64,000 nt of DNA, from the NCBI GenBank assembly GCA_000149265.1, contig CH003297.1, forward strand, positions 442,496-506,495, read 5' to 3'. Position 1 is the first letter of the stretch, and each line of letters opens with the position of its first letter. A program made the position numbers and the translations under genes. The stretch is from Ciona savignyi. Lineage: Eukaryota > Chordata > Ascidiacea > Phlebobranchia > Cionidae. The notes under the pieces are model-generated. The model made no database searches. It was not told the origin of the DNA and saw nothing but the letters and a program-made list of their open reading frames with translations. Of this stretch, positions 1 to 12,322 are shown one piece after another.

Positions 1-60
1 CTCAACGCCGAGAAAGGATTTAAATGAACCTTATTTGACGCAGGTTTGTTTTTAGTATGT

Positions 61-236
61 TTTAGGGGGCCAAAAAGGAGGGAAACCGCTTACTAAAATT
101 ATAGAAACTAATTCTAAACCATGCCCTACACGACAATTTCAATCGCAGAACCAACCTAACTCCAACCCCATGTTTAAAGCTAACTTTAATCACCTAATAT
201 TTATTTTAGTGTGCAGTTTCCATTTTCCCTCTTAGT
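61..236. mobile_element. Small inverted-end MITE (family C)
   Basis: Starts with a purine-rich end reading ggagggaaaccgcttactaa and finishes with a near reverse complement (ttagtgtgcagtttcc then a pyrimidine run). A second copy with the same ends sits at 9070-9222, and a half copy is at 45479-45600. It has no coding capacity. The class is unknown. Confidence 0.5.
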
Positions 237-1726
237 TTTCCTTGGGTTGCAATAACTCCGGTAACCCACAGTGGGTGCGAGGTAATTTGACGATTATCTC
301 AATGCTCTTTTATGTCCCAAATATTTAGCCACACCCCAATATACATAAATGTAAGAATAAAAGTTTTAAACAGCATTCTAATGTAATATATTCTTAGGTT
401 AAAATCATTCCTTATGCCATCACAGTTACGAAACAAGCTAGACGTCAGCATCACACAAAGACTAGCAGAGGGACGCCCACATTCCGCTTCCCCAATACTG
501 GATGGAACCGGATTAAACCGGTCTACCAATGAATACTTTGTACCTTAGTTGAATGTGTATTTTATCGGACACTGTAAGATTGAGATGATTATCTTGTATT
601 TATAAGGTACATGTTTAATGGCATTGGTATCATATTCTGGAAGAATTGAAATCTCGGATTAGTTTGTTTCCCATGTATATTGATAACCCACAAATTCTGC
701 ACTTTAAAGTTGCTGAACAGCCATATTTAATTACCAACATCAGTGAAAATAATAACGGAAAGAAGTTTTTTTAGCTGCATTTCTGATCACAGTGGGTCAA
801 TGCAGATATAAAGTCAAAACTAATATGATGTAAATGTATAGATTTTGTTTCCCTCACTATTTCTGGCATTATAAGTTTGCAAAAATCATTCAATTTTACC
901 AGAATAGAAATCCCCTTTAAATTTACTCAGATGAAATATCTCAAAAATACAAGATAATTAACTAGTCTTTACATACAAGTGTTCCTCTGCCATTATTTGA
1001 GCTTTCGTTCGATTTACATATATTGGTTAATTTATATGATCGTATTAATATATATTAATGTCATACACAGTGTTAATGTACAGATAATATCCACAGTTGT
1101 CTATGCACAATGAAATCGTATTAAAACTGTTTGAGTAAATCAAACACTGGTAAACTAGGTATGAACAACTGTGGATACGATTTGTAAATCAACATTCTGT
1201 ATATTTGTACACCCACAGCATATTTATATATAAACTGCCAAAAATAGAATTGTTGAATTCTACATTATTAATACTTATTCGGTGCTTTTATTAGTTGAGC
1301 ATCAACAGTTATACCGATACCTCTTCATTCCATTTGGAAAATATCATAAATTTCTTATAAAACCTGTATATTGTTAATGAAAAAACTGTATTTACTTATT
1401 AAATTTCATAAAAATAAAGTCATTTTTTAAAATAACTAGAACACTTACATAACTTCCCTTTATAAATATATAAACATAAGCACTTCAGTGTGCAAGTGCC
1501 TATTTTTAAGCATAATTTATTATTATTCACCAATCCAGTGCCTTGCCTGTGTTAACTATTACACGGTTCCACTTTCTGCTTTTTTACTAACTTTTATACG
1601 CTGTCGTTACACGCAGAGATTTGTTATTTTAATAAAGTATTTTGCTAACTATGGTTGTCGTGGATGGGTTGTGTGAAGCTTATAGAAACGACACAAAAAA
1701 GAAATTAATAATAACATGGGGAGCAG

Positions 1727-1885
1727 ATTAGTCTGGTGGGTTAGCTCGTCGCCTTTCAGACAAAGGGTTGCAAATTCGAAACTGGTCACTAGCTAGTCGG
1801 TTGTATCATTGGGCAAGACAGACATTGCCTGAACCCAGCGTATTAATTGCCACAGTGATAAACATGAATACTTATCTCATTTGTT
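1727..1885 (+). repeat. SINE-A, degenerate copy
   Basis: Contains the tRNA-like head (gttgcaaattcgaaactggtc as the B-box region) and the tail phrase gataaacatgaata, with much of the middle missing compared with full copies elsewhere in the window. Confidence 0.55.
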
Positions 1886-2729
1886 AAAATGGTAATCTTA
1901 AGGTGTAAATTCTCAGATTATCGATGATGTAATTGCATAAATCCGCACGAACGAGAAAATATAATAAGTGTCCTGTACAGGCGGTCGTCAGATTACTCAA
2001 TGAGACAACAAACTAGCTAACCTTCAATCCTACCGTTTGACTAAAGGGCGACATTAATCCACCATGCTATTCAGCGGGCTAACTATTGATCCAGTCAGGT
2101 TACATGGATTGAATCAATGTGGTCGTTTTACTTAAAACGTTGTTACAACTTTATTTAATTATGTTTTGTTAGGCTTTGCTTAGGGACAAATTTTGATTTT
2201 TCAAACATTTGTCTAAGCACAGCATTGTAGAAGTTTTGTATTTTAATTCTTATTAGTGCAATGAAAATTTAGATTCTACTCCTTCAATCAAATTTCTTAA
2301 ACATTTTACTTAAGGACCTCACAAGCAGGACATCTAATTTCTATAGGATTGGACGGTTAGGGTTCCAAGCAAACACATAAAACTTAGCTTTTTTTAATAA
2401 CTATGTCTACATTGAGGCTATATTAAAACTACACGTATTCTATTTATTCCAGTTAAAATTACATAATATTGACTTCAAAATAGAAGCAACAGTTTCCCAA
2501 ATTTTAAAACATTTTTTTGTTATTTACACAACGTAGATTAGTTTATGGGAGTATTGGATGATATTTGTATCCTAAAATTAACAGTTTCACTCTTAAAAGT
2601 TCAATCGATTGGCAGTATTGAATAAAATGACAATTTAACAAATGAAAAATTAAACTTGTTCTGATAAATGTCTTGCAGAATGTGGAGTAGTATCAACACC
2701 AAATAGCATTGGAAATGTGTTGAACTAGA

Positions 2730-3729
2730 TCAATCATCACCTTGGTTTTCAGATTTCGGGGAATTTGACCTGCTCCTCATTTCTGCATTATTGTCTTTAT
2801 CTCCATTTTCATGAGCTGGTGATTTTTCAGGGCTGTTTTCACGTGATTTGTCATCACGTGATGGTTCATCTTCTTTTTTATCTTTGGAATTTTCACCACG
2901 GTCATTTTCGTCTTCATTTTTATCACCATGATCAGAATCATCTTTTTCACGGGATCTACTTCTTTTTTCATCCTCATGAGACCTGGATCGTGATCGTGAT
3001 CCTTTCCGTTTCCTGTCGCTGTCCTGAGATCTTGACCGACTTCTCTTCTTTCGTGATTTTCGATCCCGTGATCTTGATCTATCACGACTTCGTGATCTCG
3101 AGCGTGATCGTGAACGACTCCTCGAGCTGCTGTCCATCCTGTCCTCAATCAGCCTGATTTTCCTTCCGTTCAATTCTGAGTCGTTAAATTTCTCAATGGC
3201 ATTCTTCATGTCATCATAAGTTGCGAAATCGACCACGCCTTCATTGCGCCGATGCTTGTGTGCGTCAGCGTACGTTATCTCTCCAGCTTGTCTTAAATGA
3301 TCCTTCAATTCCTGCCACGCAACTCTTGAAGATAAATTCTCCACAATCACCCTGTATTCTGTTCTCATCGGTGGAGCGAATTTAGCCGGTCGTCGACTAC
3401 CCCCACCATACCCTCGATCGTTCCTGCCATAATCACCACGCCCGTAATCCCTCCCATAGTCCCTACCCCCACCTCCACCACCGCCGCCGCCACCCCATCG
3501 CTGCCCCCCTTTAGCCAGCTCCACGGTCACCCGCTCCCCACACAGCATTTGGTTGTTCATCTCGTAAATAGCGTCATCCGCATCCCTGGAGTCGTCAAAC
3601 TCAACGAAGCAGAATCCATTCTATGATGTTGATGTCGGTGATTCGACCGAAACCCTTGAAGAACCTCTCGATATCACCCTCGCGAGCGCGGTAACTCAGA
3701 CGACCAACAAAAACTCGCCGACCCGACAT
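2730..3729 (-). CDS. SR splicing factor, SRSF4/5/6 type, with one extra base in RRM1
   Basis: Nuclear pre-mRNA splicing factor of the two-RRM SR family. Read on the minus strand from the ATG at 3729, RRM1 begins [21 protein letters not shown] Gly/Arg/Tyr-rich linker follows, then RRM2 with the family signature AWQELKD in place of the usual SWQDLKD, and an RS-rich tail with SRSRSRS runs and acidic/Lys stretches ending ENQGDD. The span is 1000 nt, one more than 333 codons. Near 3623 one extra base breaks RRM1. Read without it, the frame continues [20 protein letters not shown], the expected RNP1 region. The downstream frame is open from there to the stop. No intron lies within the coding region, whereas vertebrate SRSF4/6 genes have introns. 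Assembly error, polymorphism or a retrocopy are all possible. Good conservation and a splice acceptor just upstream favour a real gene with a sequence error. Confidence 0.85.
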
Positions 3730-3743
3730 AGTTTAGTAAATTT

Positions 3744-3775
3744 CTAACCCTGAGAACATAATAAAAAATAAAAAC
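3744..3775 (-). promoter_or_regulatory. Splice acceptor just upstream of the SR-gene start codon
   Basis: On the minus strand a T-rich tract runs into ttatgttctcag, with the AG at 3751-3750, 20 nt before the ATG. This is a textbook 3' splice site. It would serve either a 5' UTR intron or spliced-leader trans-splicing, which is known in Ciona. No matching donor was identified. Confidence 0.5.
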
Positions 3776-5502
3776 AAGGGTAGCGTGAATGTATAAGATT
3801 CTTTTTAACAACTTTTAACCCTATTTAGCTTGCAGTATTGTGGTCCAGTCTGGAAAGCATGACAGTATTTCAGTTAGATGTCTGTGTGCATTTTTTAATA
3901 TTTTAGACATAATTTAAAAAATTGGCGTTCATTTTTGCTATCTTCTGCATACATATTTCATACTTTCCAGAGTGGGGTGTGAGCATTAATAATTCTGATG
4001 CATTTACAGATCAAATTTAACTTAATTTTATAAGGTACTTCACCTTTGCATGTCGACTTTTATAGTAAGATAGAAAATCGGAAAGAAGCGAGAAAACGAG
4101 AACACGCGACACCAGAAACGCACAAACTCACGGAAACGGCCACAAAAAGAACGAGATCTCCCGAGATTTCCGGCCTATATTACAAATTCTTAAGTTTATT
4201 TATAAAGTGCTATTATAGCCTATTATTTAATTATAAAACAAATTAAATAATAGCCAAGACTACAGCTACACATAAAAATTCTATTTCTCAATTCAAATTC
4301 AAGTTTTGTTATAAACAATTTAACACTAGGCCTATGATTTTCGTCTTACCAGTTACCCTTACCACAGTCTCAGATTACTCTTGAAGGTTTTTCGATTATC
4401 GGTAATTTAAAAATTGTAACGTTGGTTAATTTATAAATTTAATTCGTTTAATCTTATTAGTTGAAATACTTGGAACAAAACTGCAACAAGCGCAAAACAG
4501 AAATCTGAACCCTGCCCTCGCCGAACCATTTACCGTTCCTTTTTTTTACCTTGCTATAATGTTTTTGAGAGATTACAATTTTTAAAAATTAATAGTTGTT
4601 ATGGTTTCCACAATAGAAACGCGCGACAGGACTTTCTATAAACAAAATGATAAAGATAAAATTATTAAAAATTAAAATAATTTTATCGTGTAACAAGCAA
4701 AAATATTTCTGGAATATTTAAAATAATTCAATGAGTAATCGCAAAATAGAATTCTCTCAAAAATTCTTTATTAGATGTATATTATGTTACTGGATGCATG
4801 GTAGGATATGTGAGAAGAAGGGTGGATAAACCTATATATACGATATTCTTGTTTCCCTTTAATTAAAAAAAACAAGGTCATTAATTACATAATTATCGTG
4901 AGAATACATATAAACGTGGTTTCCCATTCCAATTTTTTTATCAAAGTATCTTTTTCAGGTTTTTATCGGGGAAACAAAAACTAAACTATCTTGCGTCCAC
5001 CGTTAGCCCGTTACTAGAAAGAAACCAGTTTCGAAATATTCGTCACGTGTACAATGTAGCTTCATATTACTTTCCTGTTTTTGACCGCTCAGTTGATGAA
5101 ATGTTTCCTGTGTGTCCTGTCTAACGGTGGGCAGACCAAATCGGTTAATGGTTCTTTGCATTTGAATACTGGGGAACCAGTACCACAAAAACTTAGACTA
5201 CATTGTTGCAAACAAAAATACCTTGGTATAGATTTACGTATTTCTGACGATTTATTTTTATTGCTGGATAAATGGTTGTGGTATGTCATGTGAGAAAACA
5301 CGTGTTTCAAGTTATTTTACATCCACCTTTGGTATTTATTTTTTTTCTTTTGTTCTTTTATTGTTTTTTATTTATCGTGCACTGCTGTAGTGCTCCTTTT
5401 CACACTCCTAATTAAGTATTAAATCAAATGCATTAGTGTTATGCAATTTGTGTGTTATAACTAGAATGTAAATATGCCCGGTAAGGGTACTCGAAAGTAG
5501 GA

Positions 5503-5787
5503 CTAGGATATTCATGTTTATTTCCGAGAATGGGAAAACCAAGGGGGTTATCACACGGGCAATCGTCAGATTACCTCGCGTAGGGTTACAGGAGCTTTTT
5601 CAGTATGATACACCCGTGCGTATACGTTCCTTCGAATTTAATAGAACCTATTAATCCGTTGGATTCATGCAACGATCGTTAATTGCCCTGCCCAAGGACA
5701 CAATCGACAAGCTAGCGACATTTCGGCTGAAAGACTAGCTAACCATTTCAGTTGAAAGTTGTCGCACTAAACCACCTAACCGGTCGA
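5503..5787 (-). repeat. SINE-A, nearly full length
   Basis: On the minus strand it runs from a tRNA-like head (ccggttaggtggtttagtgc) to the tail tcggaaataaacatgaatat. The middle phrases cctcgcg, gttccttc and gcccaaggacacaatcgac match other copies. It is somewhat diverged. Confidence 0.7.
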
Positions 5788-5862
5788 ACTTAATAGTGTC
5801 AATTAACAATAGCGTAATTTAGTTTTATTGCATGCTAAGATGTTCATGTTTTAAATGTAAGA

Positions 5863-6003
5863 GAGTTATCACAGGGTTGTCCAGTTATCACATGGTTGTC
5901 CAAGAGTTATCACAGGGTTGTCCAGTTATCACATGGTTGTCCAAGAGTTATCACAGGGTTGTCCAGTTATCACATGGTTGTCCAAGAGTTATCACAGGGT
6001 TGT
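5863..6003 (+). repeat. 41-bp minisatellite, about 3.5 units
   Basis: Units begin at 5863, 5904, 5945 and 5986 and alternate gttatcacagggttgtcc with gttatcacatggttgtcc. The words resemble the internal SINE-A segment gttatcacacgggcaatc, and the sequence after the array continues with SINE-like gattacc. The open frame across it is a repeat artefact. Confidence 0.75.
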
Positions 6004-7040
6004 TAGATTACCAAGCGGAAACACAAGAGGGCGTTGCCGCAAAAAAAAACTCGTTTGATTATTCGGTCGCCATTGGCGGATTACCGGAGCTTTAACATTG
6101 TGTTATATATTGTTAAATAGTTGTTTTGGTTTGGTAAAAACGAACAATCCACTGAATTTTAGTGATGTCTGCGTAATGTGAACATTTTACAAAAATCCGC
6201 GCAACTCATCGTAACAAGCACGCGATGATAAACTAAATAAATAACACATTGTAATAAAGGTCCAACTAAATAGTTTATTTTTCCAATTCGAGGTAAAAAT
6301 CAATTTATTTACACAGTCATATAGTAAAATATGACCTAGTAATATTATGTTAATAAAAGTTTATATTTTTCGAAACCCGCCGTTAGATTTACCACCCATG
6401 CATATTTGCAATAACTAGTTTAATTGCTTAATCGACTTTTAGTAGATCTGATCAATTTTTGATATCTAGACATTACGATAAGCGAATATAGGAATATAAC
6501 ATGTGAAATTTCGGATTGACATTTTCCAATGGTAGACTATATATTCCGTACATATTTAGATCCCATTATTAATTCGGTATTCCATTCATGGGCAAACCGC
6601 CGAAAAAAACCTTACGTCAGTTAGGTCAAGGTTGAGGTTTTATATTTAATTTTTACGCAATTATCACGTCGCAACGCCCATTAAAACAAAAGACATCGAA
6701 ATGCTATAACAACATAATAGTAACGCACAAAGATTAATTTAACAACACTGATTCGGTGGTCCTTTAAAACTAATTCAGCCGGAAAATACGAAGCTAATTA
6801 CGTAAACGTGTTCCATAACGGAAGCACGTTACTCAGTGCACTTTAGATACAGGTAACTAGATTGTAGCAACATTAAGTTAAAGTCGAATCGGTCTAGAGC
6901 ACAACAGCGGTACAGTAATACGCATTAGAACTCAGTAAAGGAAATAGTACACCCGGAAATCGGGATAAAACGGTGACGAACGCTCTATGACGATTGTTTA
7001 TATTTACATACATAACTTATCATTGTATATTAATACGTTG

Positions 7041-7049
7041 GATATATAG
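7041..7049 (+). promoter_or_regulatory. Possible TATA box of the two-pass membrane gene
   Basis: The sequence atatatagg lies about 40 bp before the ATG at 7082. The position would allow a very short 5' leader. This is weak evidence. Confidence 0.25.
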
Positions 7050-7081
7050 GTCGCAGGACTGGTAGTTGCAGTAATACTTGG

Positions 7082-10000
7082 ATGGGTTTGGTTGACAAGT
7101 GCGTAACATGGAGTTCTCGATTGAAGAGACGAACCGTAAGTAAAGCTATTGTGCTTGTTAAAGTGACTTTATTAATATTTACCAGTGTGTAAGCCGCTAA
7201 TTTACGTACGACTACACAAAAGCTGGTAATTAGTTTAATCAGCCTTATGCTTTAGTTGTAACTTTTGTAGACGTGTTACAGGGGCCTATGCTGTGCACGT
7301 TTTAAATGGGTATTTTTTTAAACTAAAGGGAAATACGTCGTTAAATATAAAAAAAACTGACGTGACTAGGTATACTAATAGAAATATTTTTTTTAGTGGG
7401 TATACTTCTACGAATATTCATGAATATTCAGTCACAATATTTCGTTATTAAAGGTAGTAGCAAAGATTTGATACGTACCATGTCTAATGGGACGTGTAAT
7501 TAGTCGTATTGCTTTCGATTCGTTTAATGATTCAAGCTAATTGCTGGGAACGCGTTCTGTGATAAACGAACCACGTTAATTAAACTGCAGGAGACAGCCT
7601 ACGAAGCGACAACGGCAACAGAATGTCCCGACCGATGGGAATGTTAGCGCAACTAAACAGGGTAGAATATTGTCATGAATTTTCTTTGCGATTTTTTTGT
7701 TGATAATTTTCGACCGCCGTTTTGCGGTGAAAAGCAAGTCAGCATGCTTAAGGTTGAACAGTTTATTTTTGTTTCTTTGACTTTAGCTATTTCTTAATTA
7801 TTAGTTGCATTTGTTTCGCATGCTGGTTTTGGATGGTTGGTTTTTAGCAATATATCTTTATTTTATAAATGGAATATTGCATTAAGCCCTAACAATAAAA
7901 CAGGAGACCGCTGTTTATATATAGCGTTGTACGTTTTTGCATGGACGATATTTTACTCCGTACATTTACGTCCAAAAGTATGAGTATAAGTTAAAAGCAT
8001 GATATCTATATGAACTAAAATTTAGTGAACAGAACTTTGAAGGGACTGTACTTTGTTATATCATACACACAAGTTGAAATGCTTTTCCATAAGGCCGGAG
8101 GTTTTGGGTCGAAATTTACCTCTAGCTTTGATTGGTTGTTTGCTTTATTTAAAATTACCTGAACGCTGTGGTTTATTGATTTAAACAAAAAATGTGGGGA
8201 ATGTCTTCAACGCGTTCAATACACAGCAATAGATTCAATAAACCCGGTGTGAGCTTGAAGTAGTTTGAAGGTGTTCCTTGTTAAGATAGGATAGCATATT
8301 TATGTTTATCCCCGTGAATGGAAAATTCCCTTTATTAATAACTGTTTAAAATCGTATGATTGCCTTGTCCCCAATGCCAGGTTACCGAAGCTATTTATTG
8401 CAATGGAACATACGTTTCTCGACCGACGGGGGCATCACTCCTCTATTTTATATTGGCCTAGGTCCATACTAAACTATAATTTACCAGCAGCTTGTGTAAT
8501 CGTACTACTTCAATTTTATTTCACCACTTTAACAGAGAAACTCCGGCACCAACGCTCATTCAAGTACCAGCAACTCTAGATCATCACCACGGAACCATCG
8601 GAACAGTTTCAAACAGATTAGCAGCGGGTCATCTGAATCGTGCAGGCGGTTACTCCCCGTGTTCTGGACTGTATTCGTGCTTGCTATTATTGTTAGTGGC
8701 ATTGCTGTAGCGTTGACGCATTCAGTTGTCGGTGGGTGGTCGCTGGTTGGAGTTGGTTTTCTATTCGCCATCTTGGGGTTAATCTTGTCCAAGTATTGGA
8801 AGGTTCAGCGAAAGAAAACCGCCGACTTGGAACGCCTAAGTGATGCGCAACCAGTAAGTATTTTCTTAAAACGAAATACGTTTCATACAAGGAATGGTAT
8901 AACATATTTTAATCTAGACTAATAGGTCGGACATATACTGTATTCATACATAGAATTGAAATACAGCGGGATGCGACGTTTAATACATAAAATGGTGTAG
9001 TATATTAATTTAATTTTCAGATTAAAACGCTTGAATATAATAGAAAGCCCTTGGATGGGCAACACTAAAAAGAGGAAAAGAGGGAAGGGGGAAGCAGGGA
9101 AACGGGTCACTAAAACTATAGAAACTAATTTTAAATCTGCTCCATACACTAATTTTAATGTTTAAAACAAACTCTAATGTCATAATCTTTATTTTAGTGT
9201 GCAGTTTCCTTCCTCCCTCTGGATGAATATCTATGCGATTAAAAATGTAGGATTGAACATTTCTGTGCCTGAATGATTAAGGCAATTATTTTATTAATGT
9301 GTTTAACTACCATTGTTTTGGAGTCATTTCTGTTTCGAATTCAAACCAATAAAGATGTATAGTTTACCGCAAATAAACAGTTAATCTTCCAAATCCATCC
9401 AAAATCAAAAAAGTCAAAAAACCTAAACTTTAAAATATCACAAATTAATCTCATATAAATAAAGATGTATCTTTTATCTTTATATCAAAACGGACTACGT
9501 TTAATACAAGGAATGGTAAAACATATTAGTTCGGTCTAACACCACCAACTCGCGCTAAGCGCACAATTTTCCTTTTTTTGGATTATCAAAAAAAAGTTTA
9601 ATTGTCAGATTAAAACGATTTGCTTGAATCTAGTGGAAAGCTCTTGGATGGCTGTCCTTGGCCCCTATTTTTAAAGTAATAATCGGTTTTATGGCCGCGT
9701 CTAGCATACACCAATAAATCCAAAATTTTCTTAATTTATTTATAGATATGTTTAACGACTGTGGTTTTGCCGTCATTTCTTGCCTTGTATTTATATCAAT
9801 AAAGATGTATCTTTTACCGCAAATAAACAGTTAACCTAAACTTCCAAAACCAAAAAGAGTTAAAAACCTAAACTTTAAATGATAAAAAATAATCTGGTAT
9901 AAATAAAGATATATCTTTTACCACAAATATAAACAGTCAAAACACATAAACTTTCAAAACCAAATAAGTCATTTTTTTTTTTTAATTCTAAGCTTTGAAT

Positions 10001-12322
10001 TATTAAAAAAATATCTTAACTTCCTAGATGACTTTCTATCATACGAATATTGAGGATTTCCCCGCCGATCCGGTCCTCCAACGAGGGGTCACTCACCTCG
10101 TGTACCATGGTCACGCTGACTGCGAACTATGCACGTGCGTAATCACCTCTTTCCTGAAACTATATTTGTATTTTTACCGAAAAACGATGCGTGATTACCT
10201 CTTTTCGACCAATCATTCTAAAACTGTTTATTTAATTTCCTTTTTTACTAGATAAGGATAGGATAGGACATTCAGGTTTATACCCGCGAATGGGAAAACT
10301 AAGGGGGTTAACACACAGGCAATCGTCAGATCACCTCGCGCCCATCGTCGGGTAGGCTAGGCAATATTATGTTATAAGTAAAGTACCAACCAATCAGTCC
10401 TACTGCGTTTACACAGCCCTTATATCAATATTTCTTTAAGGAGGCTTCGTGAAGAGGAACTAATGGCTTCTTATTCAATGCACGAACATCAACATGGTAG
10501 GACTGTGTGCTATCTCTGTCTTATATAATTTTTATCACTTTTGTACGAAAAGACATATTTTAATTACTTTATTTTTGTTCACTGCTAAATAGATCATAAC
10601 GAATGATGATGGTTTGTATTGTTAAACATACCCACCAGGCGAAGCAAATAGTCGAGATAATCGTTAACATTAAATTTTAAAAAGGTGAACAGTCGTGTGG
10701 CCGAATGGTTAACGTGACCGATACGTATACTAACTATATAAAAAATGGTTGCAGGAACAGGCCCATCATGGGTTCGAATCTTGGCCCAGTTAAAAAAAGG
10801 GAGCGCAACTACAAATCGTGGTTAAAAAGTTTATGTAAATTAGTAGGTCTTTGTTTTAAAACGGTTATGGATTTTTACTATATCCGTTTTTAAATGGTAA
10901 TCTACATATACTGGATTTACCTGTTTCCAGATCGATCTGACAGCTTGAGAAACCGGAAAGTTACTTCGCGTTCCAACGTTAGATCTCTTCCTACAATGCC
11001 GACGGCTCATAACCACTCGGAAACACTGTACGACGACCTACCATCTTGTAGCAATGGACCTTATAGTACGGAGGGTGAGATATTTTGCTGCTGATTTAAA
11101 TTTTAGAAACCTGCTGGCATATTACGTTATCTTGGTATAATGTGATTTTTTTAAAGAAATCTCTGTTGTCAAAGCAATGCTCTCATCATATACATACTTC
11201 TATAATGCCTATTTCACTTTTAAAACAACCTCACTTTGTATTAGCACTAATAACCGATACCAAGTGGTATTTTGGCAATTGCCTATGTTAAAACGCTTCC
11301 CTTCTGTGCTTTCCACTTAACGAAAATTGCCTAAACCGAGCTAATTTAATGGGTTCTACCAAATTAAAAAAAGGGAGAGTAATATACAACACTATTCTAG
11401 TTATACACTGCAAGGGAGAGTAATATACAAAAATATTCTAGTTATACACTGCAATAGCTGCGGTAACCCGACAGTGGGCGCGAGGCGATGTGACAATTAC
11501 CCGTGTGTTAAACCCCTTGGTTTTCCCATTCACTGGTATAAACATCAATATCATATCATAACCATTCGGAGTCGAAGATATAACCCCCTCAGTACTGGGT
11601 CGCGCTTGCACACTTTTACTCAGGCTTAAATAACATCAAATTGAATTAGTTAATTTTAATCTAAATTGTTTTCTGTTAAAATTTATTTTTATTAATGTAA
11701 GGTTTAATGGCCACGTCATTTCCCCTAACTTGCAATGTGTCTAGTCACTGACGTGTTTTAACCACTGTAGTTTTGCCGTTTTATCCTGTCTCCTTAATTT
11801 GAAAAAACGTTCTATTCTTCTTTATTGTAACGAAGGAGCAAAAAATAAACTAAACTACTAACATTTCTTACACCAATTTCTCCCAGCAGTCGAGTTACAT
11901 GCGTATGAAGACGTGGACTATGACACCCAACCGTCCACGTCTACATGGAGCCACCAAAACGACACCAACGACAGGGTATAATTCGTGTTGCCCTCGGAAT
12001 TTATCTCCTGCCTTTATATTTCCTCCGGAGCCACCAAAACGACACCAACGACAGGGAAAATTCCGTGTTGCCTTCGGAAGTCAATACAAGCAATAATAAT
12101 TCGGCCGGAATTGAAGTACCTGTTCCCGCAAAACGCAAAGTTATCCCTCCCACCCAGCCTACTGCGGATAGCGTTCTTACCATCGGCAACCCGGTTACAA
12201 CAAGAGACTCGATTTTAACGACGAAAAAACGAAGGCATATTAGGAATAAGGAATGGGATCTAAGAAGACGAACGGCGGCACAGGAACAAAACGCACGACA
12301 AAACGATTTTTCCTTAAGGTGA
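7082..12322 (+). CDS. Two-pass membrane protein with long cytosolic tail (5 exons)
   Basis: Exons 7082-7135, 8536-8853, 10028-10134, 10944-11074 and 11890 onward join with matching phases. The protein begins MGLVDKCVTWSSRLKRRT, continues with a Ser-rich stretch, then two hydrophobic helices close together (FWTVFVLAIIVSGIAVAL and SLVGVGFLFAILGLIL) followed by KYWKVQRKK. A long tail follows with acidic tyrosine motifs (LYDDLP, AYEDVDYD). The layout recalls TMEM51-like proteins, but I do not recognise it firmly. Exon 5 carries an 80-bp imperfect tandem duplication (11947-12026 and 12027-12106). In the first copy the frame ends at 11981, giving 233 residues. The second copy is open in the matching frame to 12322, which would give 320 residues with one unit. 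The TGA at 12322 lies inside AAG|GTGAGA, a possible donor, so further exons cannot be excluded. Exon 5 has a tandem CAGCAG acceptor. Confidence 0.6.
8284..8425 (-). repeat. SINE-A, degenerate fragment
   Basis: Tail end only: aggatagcatatttatgttt, the gtgaatgg phrase and ggttaccgaagctattt survive. It lies in intron 1 of the two-pass membrane gene. Confidence 0.45.
9070..9222. mobile_element. Small inverted-end MITE (family C)
   Basis: Left end gagggaagggggaagcaggg with cactaaaactatagaaac, right end ttttagtgtgcagtttcctt. It is the same architecture as 61-236 and lies in intron 2 of the two-pass membrane gene. Confidence 0.5.
10253..10368 (-). repeat. SINE-A, tail fragment
   Basis: Contains ggataggacattcaggttta, gggggttaacacacaggcaa and cacctcgcgcccatcgtcgg, then stops. 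A truncated copy. Confidence 0.65.
10690..10800 (+). repeat. SINE-B (short tRNA-derived SINE)
   Basis: A box gtggccgaatggttaacg and B box gggttcgaatcttgg, about 70 bp apart as in a tRNA with an insertion, ending in an A-rich tail. The same 110-bp unit occurs many times in this window. It looks derived from a tRNA of the Leu/Ser type, which is an inference from the long variable part. Confidence 0.7.
11340..11560 (+). repeat. SINE-A, 5'-truncated copy with internal duplication
   Basis: Begins at taatgggttctaccaaatt and ends with the gtataaacatcaatatcat tail. The segment gggagagtaatatacaa-attctagttatacactgcaa is present twice. Confidence 0.65.
11755..11862. repeat. Repeat family D copy
   Basis: Shares the words gacgtgttttaacca, gttttgccgt and aaaaaataaactaaacta with copies at 46380-46485, 50705-50815 and, inverted, 63660-63780. 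It is a dispersed repeat of unknown class and lies just before exon 5 of the membrane gene. Confidence 0.45.
11947..12106 (+). repeat. 80-bp imperfect tandem duplication inside a coding exon
   Basis: Two units (11947-12026, 12027-12106) share ggagccaccaaaacgac and accaacgacaggg, then cgtgttgcc and tcggaa, and diverge afterwards. The offset is 80, not a multiple of three, so the two units are read in different frames. Confidence 0.85.

Larger units (their letters stand above)
1..2729. other. AT-rich intergenic DNA with repeat fragments
   Basis: No coding exon with usable splice signals is visible. The stretch holds a short inverted-end element near 61-235, a worn plus-strand SINE-A piece near 1727-1885 and a worn minus-strand piece near 1965-2090. 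The 3' untranslated region of the SR-protein gene must lie at the right edge. Confidence 0.5.
3776..7081. other. Intergenic DNA, AT-rich
   Basis: No convincing exon. It contains a SINE-A copy (5503-5787) and a 41-bp minisatellite (5863-6003). The rest shows no structure I can name. Confidence 0.45.

Noticed and set aside
2765-3157. Open frames opposite and beside the SR-protein gene
   Set aside because: They are shadows of the Arg/Ser-rich coding strand, with no independent evidence.
5832-6095. 87-residue open frame
   Set aside because: It lies over the 41-bp minisatellite and a SINE-like stretch. The repeated VVQELSQGCP words are repeat artefacts.
10690-10800. Functional tRNA gene
   Set aside because: A and B boxes are present but no acceptor stem or cloverleaf can be drawn. 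Many diverged copies with A-rich tails show that it is a SINE.
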